Below are positions 23,130-34,501 of a DNA stretch of 64,000 nt, piece by piece (the first letter of the stretch is position 1; each line of letters opens with the position of its first letter). The DNA is from Haematococcus lacustris. Lineage: Eukaryota > Chlorophyta > Chlorophyceae > Chlamydomonadales > Haematococcaceae. The notes beneath the pieces were generated by a model. That model made no database searches. It worked only from the letters and a program-made list of their open reading frames with translations, and was not told the DNA's origin. The stretch is from NCBI GenBank assembly GCA_030144725.1, contig JASKMD010000031.1:4065852-4129851 (forward strand), written 5' to 3'. The position numbers were made by a program, and so were the translations under genes.

Positions 23130-24254
23130 TCACCAGAACCGTTGTCCCACCTGCAGCCCCGGGGCCATCCCTGACAAGACCTGCACACACCGGCTGGAAA
23201 GCGGACCTGCGAGCCTTATGAACTGGACAGCTGCACACCCCTGCAATAGTGGTGCCACAGACAGCGCCACCTGCTCATCCCTCAACCTGCCATTAGCATT
23301 GCGCACCCCAAGCTCCACCTGGACCTTCTTATAGCACCCTACCAGAGGCAATAGGGCTGCTATTGACGCCTCTCCTGCTCCTTCCAGGCTGGTGAAGGAC
23401 AGCTGCAGCTGCCCAATGTGCAGCTTCTCAAACCACCCATCCCTGACCGCTTCAATCCCAGTAGCCAATTCCGCCTGATCCAGCTCTGGTAGGATGGCAC
23501 AGAGGTCAGAGATATGCAGCTCTGTGATGGACTGGGGGAGCTTCCAGACATCTTTCACTAGCACCTCTGTGACGTTGACCACCTTGAGGTTGCTGGGTTG
23601 TTCTCGTAGGGAGTGGGGCAAGGGACCCAACTTGAAGGCGTGCAAGGTAGTCAAGAACAAAGCATAACCATCCCAAGCAATGCCTCCCTCATACGTCATG
23701 CAGTGGCGGCCTCCATTCCGAATGTCCAGGTGCTTGATGTGCTTCACAACCAGGCTGTCGCTCAGGAAGTTCACCAGCTCTGCTGAGTAGCAGACAAAAC
23801 CGCTGAAACGGAGCGTCTCACAAAAGGGGAAGTTGGACAGCAGCCTGTCCGCGAACCATGCCCCCACCGGCAAATGCTCATAGCTCGCCGCCGGCTGCCT
23901 GTCGACGTATCGGAACTCCACGCTTCTGATTGCCTCACAGTAGCCCAGAATCGCTATCACGCCCTCCACCATGCACCGATTCTTGTATGCACTGCGTTGC
24001 TTGTCTTGTGTCAGCCTAAGCGCCATAGGCAGGGTACGCCGACGCAATGCCGTCTGGATGCGAGTGGAGAGGTGGGCGTTGATGGCTTTGGTGTTGATGT
24101 TCAGCGTGAGGGATTCGCACGAGGCGAGGCACGCCTCGTGGCACTTCCTGCTGACCAGGCTGAATCTACGGCCCTGACGGTACCGGACGAGGTAACCAGC
24201 GATTGAAGCTAACGCATTGTCGGGGAGACTGAGAAGGCGTGACTCGTGAGCCAT
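23130..24254 (-). CDS. Element-borne F-box/LRR-like protein E, copy L
   Basis: Intronless, 374 codons; ATG at 24254. The N-terminus has a good F-box pattern (LLSLPDNALASIAGYL, then RFSLVSRKCHEACL), followed by the family block VEGVIAILGYCEAIRSVEFR, EHLPVGAWFADRLLSNFPFC and Leu-rich repeats. F-box proteins bring substrates to SCF ubiquitin ligases, with the LRR part binding substrate; that function is from the family, not shown here. It is closest to chromosomal genes C and D just left of the element, and its 5' leader shares GTGTGCAAGTGCATGGTGCA with D. This suggests capture of a host gene. It is unusual cargo for a CACTA element. Confidence 0.8.
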   Translation of the reverse strand: MAHESRLLSLPDNALASIAGYLVRYRQGRRFSLVSRKCHEACLASCESLTLNINTKAINAHLSTRIQTALRRRTLPMALRLTQDKQRSAYKNRCMVEGVIAILGYCEAIRSVEFRYVDRQPAASYEHLPVGAWFADRLLSNFPFCETLRFSGFVCYSAELVNFLSDSLVVKHIKHLDIRNGGRHCMTYEGGIAWDGYALFLTTLHAFKLGPLPHSLREQPSNLKVVNVTEVLVKDVWKLPQSITELHISDLCAILPELDQAELATGIEAVRDGWFEKLHIGQLQLSFTSLEGAGEASIAALLPLVGCYKKVQVELGVRNANGRLRDEQVALSVAPLLQGCAAVQFIRLAGPLSSRCVQVLSGMAPGLQVGQRFW

Positions 24255-24524
24255 TGTAGTTTTCTGTGGCGGTACGGCAGTCCTGGCGCCTCCTCGTGCG
24301 CTTGCACCATGCACTTGCACACACAAACCTCAGAAGCATCAGGGATGAGGGTTCCCGCATCCGTTGTATACAGTTATAATCCCGGCTGGACCACTACAGG
24401 TGGCGCAAGCAGTGTTCGTGTTTTGTATTAGACTTGCATGGTGGTTCCACAGTTTCGAACTTCAGGCCTGCTACTATCACCATCGAGTAGCGCTTACCAT
24501 CGTACATAAACCGCATCGCTGCAA
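24255..24524. promoter_or_regulatory. Divergent promoter region between E and the Ulp1-like gene (L)
   Basis: 270 bp between two divergent ATGs. It contains the captured leader of gene E (24290-24330). No defined operator seen. Confidence 0.4.
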
Positions 24525-27500
24525 ATGTCTCAATCGAAGGCAGCCTTTCCGGCAAAGTTCTCCACCGGGGATATGACCGGAATCAGTGCGTCAGGCGACA
24601 CGGTCCCGTTAGCGTCGGTGGCGGAGACAATGGTGAAGAGAATAATTGACATGAAGGTAAACAAGTTCCATTAGGTTGCATCAATGTTGGACTGAGGAGC
24701 ACTGAGACCCACTACCTGCCTCTTGCAATGCAGAATCCAGCACAGGACCAGGAGAGGATTAAATACATAGTGGCCCTCATGGTTGGCTGCATGGACCTCG
24801 CTAACAGCAACAACCCGCCCAGCAAGGAAATGATGGCTAAGGAGGTGTTAAGGTGTGGCGTACATGGCAGAGTACAGCATACAAGGGGCTGCAGTATTTA
24901 CAACCATGCATGAGACTAATACACAGGCAAGTTTTAAAGGCACGAGCAACCTGGACACAGCTGACAGAGGAGGGCCAGAAGGAATACTCCAAGGGATATG
25001 TCGCGGCCACCAAACACTACCCAGGCCTGTCTGCCGTGGGAGTGTATGGAGCAGGCGTCCCTGAGGGCATGGAGTGCCTGATGCAGCTGTATGACATTTA
25101 CTCAAACTCAAGTGGGTGATAGCATCAGGGGGAGTAAGCCACCTAATCGCACAGCAGCCAAGAGGCTCAGCCACCCATCTACCGCATGTTGTGGTGATTG
25201 CAGAGAAGCCCATTCAGAGCACACCCGACCTGTTGGCCACAGTGAGGGCTGTCACAGCTGTGTCATCCAGCTTGGTGACTGGAAACACACCAAAGAGAAA
25301 GACACCACCTGCGACACAGGTATTCATTACCTGTCCATGCAGGTGTACATAATGCAAGCACCAACAACATATAATGATATGATGTAGTTGTGCAAATGCA
25401 GACAACCAAGCGCCCAAGGAACTCAGCATCCCCCGCAACACAGACATCAACCCCAGTGGTGTGTGTGCCTGGCACGTTACAAGTGTCACATGTGTGATGA
25501 GGTCAGCATGCAGCGTAACCCTGTTCTAACGCAGGTCATTGAGGGTGTCCAATACACTCCACAGTCAAGGGACTGTGTCGCAGCGATCCTGAATGGACTG
25601 GAGGACAAGGTGGAGCACACATACAGAGCTTGTAGCAATGCAAGTTGTAATAGAACAATTGATCAACTACCCAGACCGGTATTCTACATGTGTGCAGTTC
25701 AGAGCGACAATTGAGCAGAAGGACTTGGATGACATGGGCAGAGATGGGTTCGTGTCATGCGGAGTATTGGATGTGTGTTGCGCCGCCATGAAGGTGACAT
25801 GCCCAGGATCCTGATGCATGCATGCAAATGTCTCATTAGCACTGTAGTGAAGGACGACTTGGGTTGTTTGTGCGCTTACAGATCGAAGGGGGACTGGACC
25901 CAGCACTGGAGTTTGTCACCATCCTCCGTACCCAAGCCTTTGATAAACTGACGCGCACCTGGGAGTCATCAACAGCCCCACCCATGACAGAGGAGGATTG
26001 GGTGGCGTACAGCACGTATTGCAGCACATATGACAGATTGGCTGAGCGCAAGGTGATCTTGGCGCCTATGTACGTGACAAATCACTTCATCCTGTTTGCC
26101 TTCTTCCCAGACACCATGCAGGTGGTGTACTTCAACTCCATGCTGAAGGGTTCACTGGTACGTGACCATCACCTAAGCTGTCATACACAGCATCCACCTC
26201 ACCGTATAAAGGGTGGATTGCAAACATGTTGCACCCCTTGTTTAAATGCAGGACAAACGCCAAGTGGCCTTGATCACGCAGTTGGCAGCTAGGTGCATCA
26301 AGGCTGGCCCATGGAGGTTTGAGGTGGGCATCGTGGAGCAGCAGTCGGACGGTATCAACTGCGCACACTATGTCCTGGCCATGGTGTACGCTTTTGTCAA
26401 CCAGCTTGACATGTAAGGGAGGAGATGAACACATTATGCACAGGTTGTGAAGATCAGGCAAATGCATGGCACAATTGAACCCACATGTGTTGTGGGTCAC
26501 GCAGGGGCTATGCCAACAAGGTTGACCTGTCTCGTGTGAACATCACAAAACAGCGCCAAGACGTGACGGAGTGCATCAAAGCTGCAATGGCGGTCATTGG
26601 GCCCGAGGCGGCAATGTTTCCAACAGCACCGGTGGCCTCCCCTCCACAATACAAGGACGTGTTGCGAGGTACGCAGCATCATATGGTGGTGTTTCATTAA
26701 TGCAAGTTGTATCTCCCCAAGACATGTCACCTTGGTGTACTCAGCACCTTGCATGGTTGACCTGATTTTAGACTGCAACCCGTACACAGGGTCTCCAGCT
26801 GCTGCCTCAACGACCCAACAACAGCCTTCAGCCTCCGCCCCTGGCAGGGCCTCGCCACGTACACCCACCCCTGCCCATTCCTCGCAACCTGCCCCAGCCC
26901 CTACCACCGCCTGCTCCCAGCCTCCTGCAACCGCACTGCCCCTGGCCAATACCTCAGCCTGCACCCCTGGCCCATCAGCGGCGCCCGCCCCTGCCCTTAC
27001 CCTTGCCCCCACCAGCCTCCCAGCGACACCAGCCCCTACCCCGGCACCAGCACCAGCTCCTGTCCTGGAGGCATGCCCATCTCCGCCTGTTGCTCCCAGC
27101 AGGCTGCCAACAACACCAACCCAAGACCTGAACCCAGCACCAGTTCCCGCCCCTGACACTGCCCTTGCTGCTACCACTGGAGCTGTGTCACCCATGGGCA
27201 GTTACCGGATGATTGGTGCTAAGCACAGTGGCAGTGGAGGTATGACATGGGCGGTGCTGGTAGCAGCAACAAAATGCTTGGTGTTGTGTAGGCCATGGAC
27301 GTTGCAAGATGAACATGCGGGACGTGTGTGGCATTAGCATGATGCCTTGTTCCAATAATGCTTGTCACGTTAGCCATTATCTGCAATTGACCACAGGTCC
27401 TCCTGCACCAAGACGGCCAAAAAAGGAATCACGTCATTGTAATGGAACACATGTGAGTACCTAGCCATTGATAGCTCATTTGTGACTCAATACTCTTGGC

Positions 27501-28820
27501 AGTGGAATGTTGGCATGCTATTGCAGCGCATCGCAAGGGAATACTGCCCTGATGACAAGTTCCATGACCCCATTACCCAGAATCCGGTGTGGCTGTCATG
27601 TGGAACAATGGATCTAGCCCTGGAACTGATTCAGGTCAGTGAGGCTTATGGCATGACGGCGTGGATGAGCACTATGAGTAGTACACATTGGTGGCCCAGA
27701 GTCATGTACAACATACCTTGTGCACTGCCTTTCCAGGCGACCCGCTATGATCCACAACTCAACAACTTTGCGTTGTTCAAGTTCGAGATGGGTTTGGCAA
27801 TCAAGAACAGCAAGGCAGAGGTGGCCTACAAGGCTAACCAATTTTGCTTGACAGGTGGCCGCCGCTTGGTTGGCCAAGGAGCGTCAGGAGTGCAGGGTGC
27901 TTCGATTGTACTAATCCCTTTCAACTTCTCAGGGAATCACTGGACGCTGGCAGCTGCTTATCCCAGCACACAAAAGGTCGTGTACTGGGACCCAATGGGG
28001 GTAAGAACATCAGATGTGATATTGCAACGCATATATAATACCAACTCATCTCTGTTCATTGCCGCATACCTGTGCATGCTTGTAGGATGGTGAACTTGAG
28101 GCTGAGCAGTGGGAGAAGTTGCACTCTTTTCTGCAACAGTATATCAGCGCAGGAGATTGGAGTTGGGAGTGCGGCACTTGCCCCCGCCAGCACGATGGCT
28201 GGAGCTGCGGCGACCGCATGCTGCTGCACATAGACTACATAACTGGGAATATGAAGAGGCATGTACTTGTTTGTAATTGTGTGCTTGTGCAATCATGTGG
28301 ATGGGCTTGTGCAGGTATGCATGTCAGCATGTGTGCAGGGACATGTTTGGTGTGTGTTCATGTGAATATGAAGTGAGATGCATGTGGCAGGCATGTCATG
28401 ATGCTAGGTACCTTGTAAGTGGTATCTTGATTGATGCATGCTGTGCAGAGACGCGGCCATGGTCACCAACATCAACTACGATGACAAATCGTGGCTGGCA
28501 AGGCGTATGTGCTTGAAGGACGCGGTGCAGGGTCTAGCGGCAATGAGTGACTCTGATGACAAGTACATCTGGCATGGTCTGGTAAGAAAAACATCCTTAG
28601 CTAGAGGCGCATGCAACATCAAATCACAGGCACATGGCAGCAACAACCATATTGTAAGATGTGATGCTCGCAGGTCAAGCTTGACCTGCGTTGGAAGACA
28701 GCGGCAGCCTCAAGGGTGTTGGAAGGCGCCTACAGAAGAAAGCACGGAGGAAAACCTGTGGTGGGTGGCCCTGCAACTAACTATGTATTTGACATGAGGC
28801 AACAACACATCACGGCATGA
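24525..28820 (+). CDS. Protein with two Ulp1/C48 cysteine-protease-like domains, copy L
   Basis: ATG at 24525. The first exons are 24525-24656, 24734-24852 and from 24927; the junctions keep phase, as does the next one, to an exon containing KKPIQSTPDLLATV. A KRPRNS basic patch follows. Domain 1 (about 25540-26410) has a His (NHFILFAFF, codon at 26083), Asn where Asp is usual (VVYFNSM, 26134) and Gln/Cys (QQSDGINCAHY, Cys at 26360). A long Pro/Ala/Thr linker (26770-27200) separates it from domain 2 (27500-28260), which has a full set: His (NHWTLAA, 27938), Asp (VVYWDPMG, 27989), Gln and Cys (RQHDGWSCGDRM, Cys at 28205). C48 peptidases cleave SUMO-like modifiers. Ulp1 genes are known passengers of plant and algal DNA transposons. 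A stop lies at 28818-28820, but a donor at about 28760 could splice on into the next gene, making one larger protein. Confidence 0.7.
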
Positions 28821-28822
28821 CC

Positions 28823-31547
28823 ATGCATGAGGTAACCCTTTTTCACAATGCACATTGAACAATTGTGACTAAAAGTGTATGTCCGCATGTTTGATCACAG
28901 GCTAAGAAGGCTGAACCCCAACAGGATGCGTCAGCGAAAGTGTACGTAGATCTAACAGTGAGTATGAGTGACGAGTTAGATAACCATGCCCACAAGCAGC
29001 AGCTCACCATCAGCTCATGGTTTACATTGATTATTTATTTGTAGGTACCCAGCCAAGAGGTTGGCGTGCAGGAGCAGATTCAAACGTTGGCCAAGGACAT
29101 TGCTGTGAGTTATCAGATGCAAATATATACTTGCATCTCAATATTGTAAGTAGTATAAATGATAAGGATGATACCTCATTGCTTGAATTACAGGACATCA
29201 AGAATCAGGGAACCGTGAACACAGCTAAGCTGGACCTGGTGTGTGACAGACTGCAGCAACTGTGGGACATTGTGCGAGGCAAAGAGGGGGAGAAGAAGGA
29301 GGAGAGCCATGTTCCTAAGGTGGGTAAGCAAGCATGAAAACCATCCCACAATAACATTTAAGGGCAAAGGTATTGATGGTACTGTTTGACCTTCATGGTG
29401 CTTCTGTGTATGCCATTGGTGCAGGTTGACGACCCAACACTAAAGAAGGGCCCAGACACCGAGTGGCAGCTGCCTAAGTTTCAGGATAAAGCAGTTCATG
29501 TGTGGCAACCTGGGCAGGAGAAAGAGTTCAAGGCAACTGTCCACAGCGATGGCTATGCTGTGATGAAAGTGGGGGAGGAGTTCATGCCTAACCGCATGGA
29601 GCTGTGGGCCTTGTTGGAGCTGACCATGAGCTATGCAGACATCATCTTCAAGGAGGGCGCCATCAACCGCGAGGGGGAGGTACGGACCCAGAAGCGCAAG
29701 ACAAGCAATGTGAGTATAGGTAGCGTCCATAACTAGACCTAGCCCTAGCCCTAGCCCTAGCCCTAACCCTAGCCCTAGCCCTGGCCCTAGCCCTAACCCT
29801 AGCCCTAACCCTAGCCCTAGCCCTAACCCTAGCCCTAGCCCTGGCCCTAGCCCTAGCCCTAACCCAAACCCAATCCCATCCCCACTGCCATGCCTAGCCC
29901 TAGCCCTAGCCCTAGCCCTAGCCCTAGCCCTAGCCCTAGCCCTAGCCCTAGCCCTGGCCCTAGCCCTAGCCCTAGCCCTAGCCCTAGCCCTAGCCCTAGC
30001 CCTAGCCCTAGCCCTAACCCTAACCCTAACCCAATCCCATCCCCACTTCCATGCCCAGCCCTAGCCCTAGCCCTAGCCCTAGCCCTAGCCCTAGCCCTAG
30101 CCCTGGCCCTAGCCCTGGCCCTAGCCCTAGCCCTGGCCCTAGCACTAGCCCTAACCCTAGCCCTAACCCTAACCCAACAGAACTTCTATATGCTGACATG
30201 CTTGCAGGTGGTGGTCACGGAGTATGGAACTGGGCAACGCAAGCAGCTGCTGTTCACTAGCCCACAACAGGATGGCAGCCTTGCTGACGAGGTGTCCATG
30301 GCAGGGGTGATGGGCGTGAGGCAGCTGGAGCTGTTCAAGAACAAGCCGGCACACATCAAGGCACGCCACCTGGCTGCCAAGGTGTGGGCCAAGGCCTACT
30401 TGCAGCGACTCCAGGCCAGGGCCAGGCAGCTGGTCTCCACTCCTCTCCGGGGTGGCACGATCCTATGCAATGACCCATACACACAGAGAATCAAGGTCCC
30501 AAAGCAGCCGGGGCTGACAGAGGTACCAGCAGAGTGTTTGGTGCCGCCTCAGTGCTTGCATGTGGATGTGCGGCCAGAGCTCACGGATGCGGAGGAGGCA
30601 GCCCTTGCAGCCCAGCAAGACAACCATGCTGCAGCCCAGGCGCCCCCCCCGCCCACCATGCCAGCCCCCCCCCCCTCAAGCACACAGAACCAGCCCCACC
30701 CACCTGTCCCAACAGCTGCTGCCACACCTCACCTCCAAGCCCCCTCCTCAGCAGCATGCAGCAGCCCATCAGCACCAGGTGCTGGACACAGCCAGCTGCC
30801 CCCCCCCCAGCTGTCCACCAATGACCGGGATGGCATGGTCCTCATCATGGCCATGCAGTTGGTGAGCATACTGCTCATCCCCAAGAGTCACGAGTGGGTG
30901 CAGCTGGTTGAGCGGATCTGGAATGGGCCTGGGACCAGTAAGGAGATCGATGCAAGGCTTGACCTTGCGCTGCAGGGCATGCCTCCCCAGGAGGTGGTGC
31001 GGGTGACCTTGCAGCCAGGTCAGGTGTTGGGGATGCGTGGGTATACGATCCACGCTGGGGATGTGGGCAGAGAGGGGACAGGCTCTGTGCGTGTTCACTT
31101 CTACGCCTCCACAGCTTTTGTGTCCAACACCACCACCTTTGTGCATGAGTTTGGCACCAGGTTTGACAGCCTGTGCCAGCCCACTACTGAGCCCAAGCGA
31201 GACAGCAACCCCAAGGTGTCAGCCTGGCATAAGCCAGAAGCAGGTGGCGAGTATGTGCCAAGGCGCCCCTACCATCCCCCCACTAGGCTGGAGACAGATG
31301 AACTCTGGGAGGTTGGGTGGGAGTCACGCTTGCCTAACAGCAATGACGTGGTGTTACTGGAAAAGAAATGGGAGACAGCACTTATGGCAGAGGCTGCTTC
31401 TCAAGCTGCTGAAGCTGCAATGGCACGGGCTGAACAGTTGCAAGCTAAGTCAGAGGAAGCTGAGTCCACGAAGGGGGCAAAGGCAGCAGCAAGGGCAGCA
31501 AAGGCTGCATCATCGAAAGCAGCAGCAGCAACAGCAGCAGAAGCAGC

Positions 31548-31604
<57 letters not shown>

Positions 31605-31632
31605 GGCTATGCAGGAGAAGGGGAAGGCATAG
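28823..31632 (+). CDS. Coiled-coil protein with 2OG-Fe(II) dioxygenase-like C-terminal half, copy L
   Basis: Exons join in phase: a possible short first exon (ATG 28823, MHE), 28901-28957, VPSQEVGV..., a Lys/Glu-rich coiled coil (29194-29320), 29424-29709, a telomere-like intron (29710-30206), then a last exon 30207-31632. The last exon contains HVD (His codon 30559), a Pro-rich insert, LLIPKSHEW (30889) and PGQVLGMRGYTIHAG (His 31051) followed by SVRVHFYA. This order matches the HxD...H...R pattern of PhyH/TET-JBP-like double-stranded beta-helix oxygenases. It ends in a poly-Ala helix. Catalysis, and DNA as substrate, are inference. The insert between the two iron motifs is unusually long. 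It could instead be the 3' part of the Ulp1-like gene. Confidence 0.5.
29710..30206 (+). repeat. Intron filled with telomere-like hexamers (L, dioxygenase-like gene)
   Basis: CCCTAG/CCCTAA hexamers on the sense strand, with a recurring interruption AACCCAATCCCATCCCCACT that also occurs in the transposase intron array. GT donor and AG acceptor. 497 bp, two hexamers longer than in R. Confidence 0.9.
31511..31603 (+). repeat. (GCA)n poly-Ala microsatellite
   Basis: An almost pure run of GCA triplets encoding a poly-Ala segment near the C-terminus; preserved in R. Confidence 0.9.
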
Positions 31633-31856
31633 GTGATGTATGCATGATCATGCCATATGTCTGACAAGCGTGTGAAGTGGGTTAGGGGAGTTGAAGGTAG
31701 AGCAAAATGATGCAATGCTGAACAACATGGCAATGACTTGGTGTTATGTAATGTTCTTGACATGGATTCATGAACACATGACACTGATATTTTGTGTTTG
31801 ATGAGCACAGATTACCTAAACAGCAAGCACTGAACACTTACATTGAACACACTGAA
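31633..31856. other. 3' flank of the dioxygenase-like gene in L
   Basis: No gene; leads into the right subterminal array. Confidence 0.4.
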
Positions 31857-34240
31857 TCTAACACATGCTAAACCACCTGAACATAGACCTGAACCACCTG
31901 AACCAAGACCTGAACCACCTGAACATAGACCTGAACCACCTGAACATAGACCTGAACCACCTGAACATAGACCTGAACCACCTGAACATAGACCTGAACC
32001 ACCTGAACCAAGACCTGAGCCACCTGAACATAGACCTGAACCACCTGAACATAGACCTGAACCACCTGAACATAGACCTGAACCACCTGAACATAGACCT
32101 GAACCACCTGAACATAGACCTTAACCACCTGAACATAGACCTGAACAACCTGAACATAGACCTGAACCACCTGAACATAGACCTGAACCACCTGAACCAA
32201 GACCTGAACACCCTGAACATAGACCTGAACCACCTGAACCAAGACCTGAACCACCTGAACATAGACCTGAACCACCTGAACCAAGACCTGAACCACCTGA
32301 ACATAGACCTGAACCACCTGAACATAGACCTGAACCACCTGAACCAAGACCTGAGCCACCTGAACATAGACCTGAACCACCTGAACATAGACCTGAACCA
32401 CCTGAACATAGACCTGAACCACCTGAACATAGACCTGAGCCACCTGAACATAGACCTGAACCACCTGAACATAGACCTGAACCACCTGAACATAGACCTG
32501 AACCACCTGAACATAGACCTTAACCACCTGAACATAGACCTGAACAACCTGAACATAGACCTGAACCACCTGAACATAGACCTGAACCACCTGAACCAAG
32601 ACCTGAACACCCTGAACATAGACCTGAACCACCTGAACCAAGACCTGAACCACCTGAACATAGACCTGAACCACCTGAACCAAGACCTGAACCACCTGAA
32701 CATAGACCTGAACCACCTGAACATAGACCTGAACCACCTGAACCAAGACCTGAGCCACCTGAACATAGACCTGAACCACCTGAACATAGACCTGAACCAC
32801 CTGAACATAGACCTGAACCACCTGAACATAGACCTGAGCCACCTGAACATAGACCTGAACCACCTGAACATAGACCTGAACCACCTGAACATAGACCTGA
32901 ACCACCTGAACATAGACCTGAACCACCTGAACATAGACCTGAACCACCTGAACATAGACCTGAACCACCTGAACATAGACCTGAACCACCTGAACCAAGA
33001 CCTGAACACCCTGAACATAGACCTGAACCACCTGAACATAGACCTGAACCACCTGAACATAGACCTTAACCACCTGAACATAGACCTTAACCACCTGAAC
33101 ATAGACCTGAACAACCTGAACATAGACCTGAACCACCTGAACATAGACCTGAACCACCTGAACCAAGACCTGAGCCACCTGAACATAGACCTGAACCACC
33201 TGAACATAGACCTGAACCACCTGAACATAGACCTGAACCACCTGAACCAAGACCTGAACCACCTGAACATAGACCTGAACCACCTGAACATAGACCTGAA
33301 CCACTTGAACCAAGACCTGAGCCACCTGAACATAGACCTGAACCACCTGAACATAGACCTGAACCACCTGAACATAGACCTTAACCACCTGAACATAGAC
33401 CTGAACAACCTGAACATAGACCTGAACCACCTGAACATAGACCTGAACCACCTGAACCAAGACCTGAACACCCTGAACATAGACCTGAACCACCTGAACC
33501 AAGACCTGAACCACCTGAACATAGACCTGAACCACCTGAACCAAGACCTGAACCACCTGAACATAGACCTGAACCACCTGAACATAGACCTGAACCACCT
33601 GAACCAAGACCTGAGCCACCTGAACATAGACCTGAACCACCTGAACATAGACCTGAACCACCTGAACATAGACCTGAACCACCTGAACCAAGACCTGAGC
33701 CACCTGAACATAGACCTGAACAACCTGAACATAGACCTGAACCACCTGAACATAGACCTGAACCACCTGAACATAGACCTGAACCACCTGAACATAGACC
33801 TGAACAACCTGAACATAGACCTAACCACCTGAACCAAGACCTGAACCACCTGAACATAGACCTGAACACCCTGAACATAGACCTGAACCACCTGAACATC
33901 AACCTGAACCACCTGAACCGAGACGTGAACACCCTGAACATAGACCTGAACCACCTGAACATAGACCTGAACCACCTGAACATAGACCTAACCACCTGAA
34001 CATAGACCTGAACCACCTAAACATAGACCTGAACCACCTGAACATAGACCTGAACCACCTGAACCAAGACCTGAGCCACCTGAACATAGACCTGAACCAC
34101 CTGAACATAGACCTGAACCACCTGAACATAGACCTGAACCACCTGAACATAGACCTGAACCACCTGAACATAGACCTGAACCACCTAAACATAGACCTGA
34201 ACCACCTGAACCAAGACCTGAACAACCTGAACACAGCCAC
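31857..34240 (-). repeat. Right subterminal TTCAGG array of L (TGG spacer type)
   Basis: About 110 units of 21 bp. Read from the minus strand each is TTCAGGTGGTTCAGGTCTATG (or TCTTGG), so it is inverted relative to the left array. The spacer between hexamers is TGG instead of GTG. Open frames of up to 705 codons on both strands are artefacts of a 21-bp stop-free unit. Confidence 0.95.
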
Positions 34241-34376
34241 CCAGCTCCAGCATTTGGCTTTTTTAACCTGATTTCTTTTGGGTTGGATTGCGTACATTAC
34301 AAGCTTTCAACAGGCTAAGTTTCAGCCCCAACGGCCAAAGTCGGTCCAGGCGCCTGGCTGCTAATTCCTACGAGTG
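34241..34376 (-). repeat. Right terminal inverted repeat of element L
   Basis: Ends ...GCTAATTCCTACGAGTG at 34376, followed by the AT duplication. It is the reverse complement of the left terminus for 28 bp and similar beyond. Confidence 0.9.
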
Positions 34377-34501
34377 ATGTATTCATGTGCATCATGAACC
34401 TTCATGCGTATGGAACTGTATGACTGACTACTGCATCTGGACCAACATACAAGTTACTAAGAAAGCACGTCCCTCAGGATAAAAGTCACATGCTTCAGTA
34501 A
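34377..34501. other. Chromosomal spacer right of L
   Basis: Begins with AT (target duplication). No gene. It continues the 3' flank of gene D, split by L. Confidence 0.5.

Larger units (their letters stand above)
12046..34376. mobile_element. Giant CACTA-type transposon, copy L (22.3 kb)
   Basis: Both ends carry CACTCGTAGGAATTAGCAGC in inverted orientation. The first 28 bp are identical and about 140 bp are similar. A 2-bp AT flanks both sides. Inside each end lies about 2 kb of TTCAGG minisatellite, and the interior has five gene units including a CACTA/Tnp2-like DDE transposase. CACTC termini, short duplications, subterminal repeats and a transposase plus a second protein are the hallmarks of the En/Spm-CACTA superfamily. 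Copy R is nearly identical and inverted. At matching sites L differs from R by lacking the 239-bp MITE and by a few indels and substitutions. Confidence 0.9.

Noticed and set aside
29740..30170. Pro-Ser and Leu-Ala repeat open frames over the CCCTAG arrays
   Set aside because: Hexamer arrays are open in all frames; splice sites on both sides place them in introns.
31858..33975. Very long open frames (up to 705 codons) of the FRSMFRW / VQVYVQV / NHLNIDL type, and similar ones at 12180-14430, 35750-37940 and 55593-57655
   Set aside because: They are read from 21-22-bp minisatellite units lacking stops, open in several frames on both strands, located inside transposon ends; not genes.
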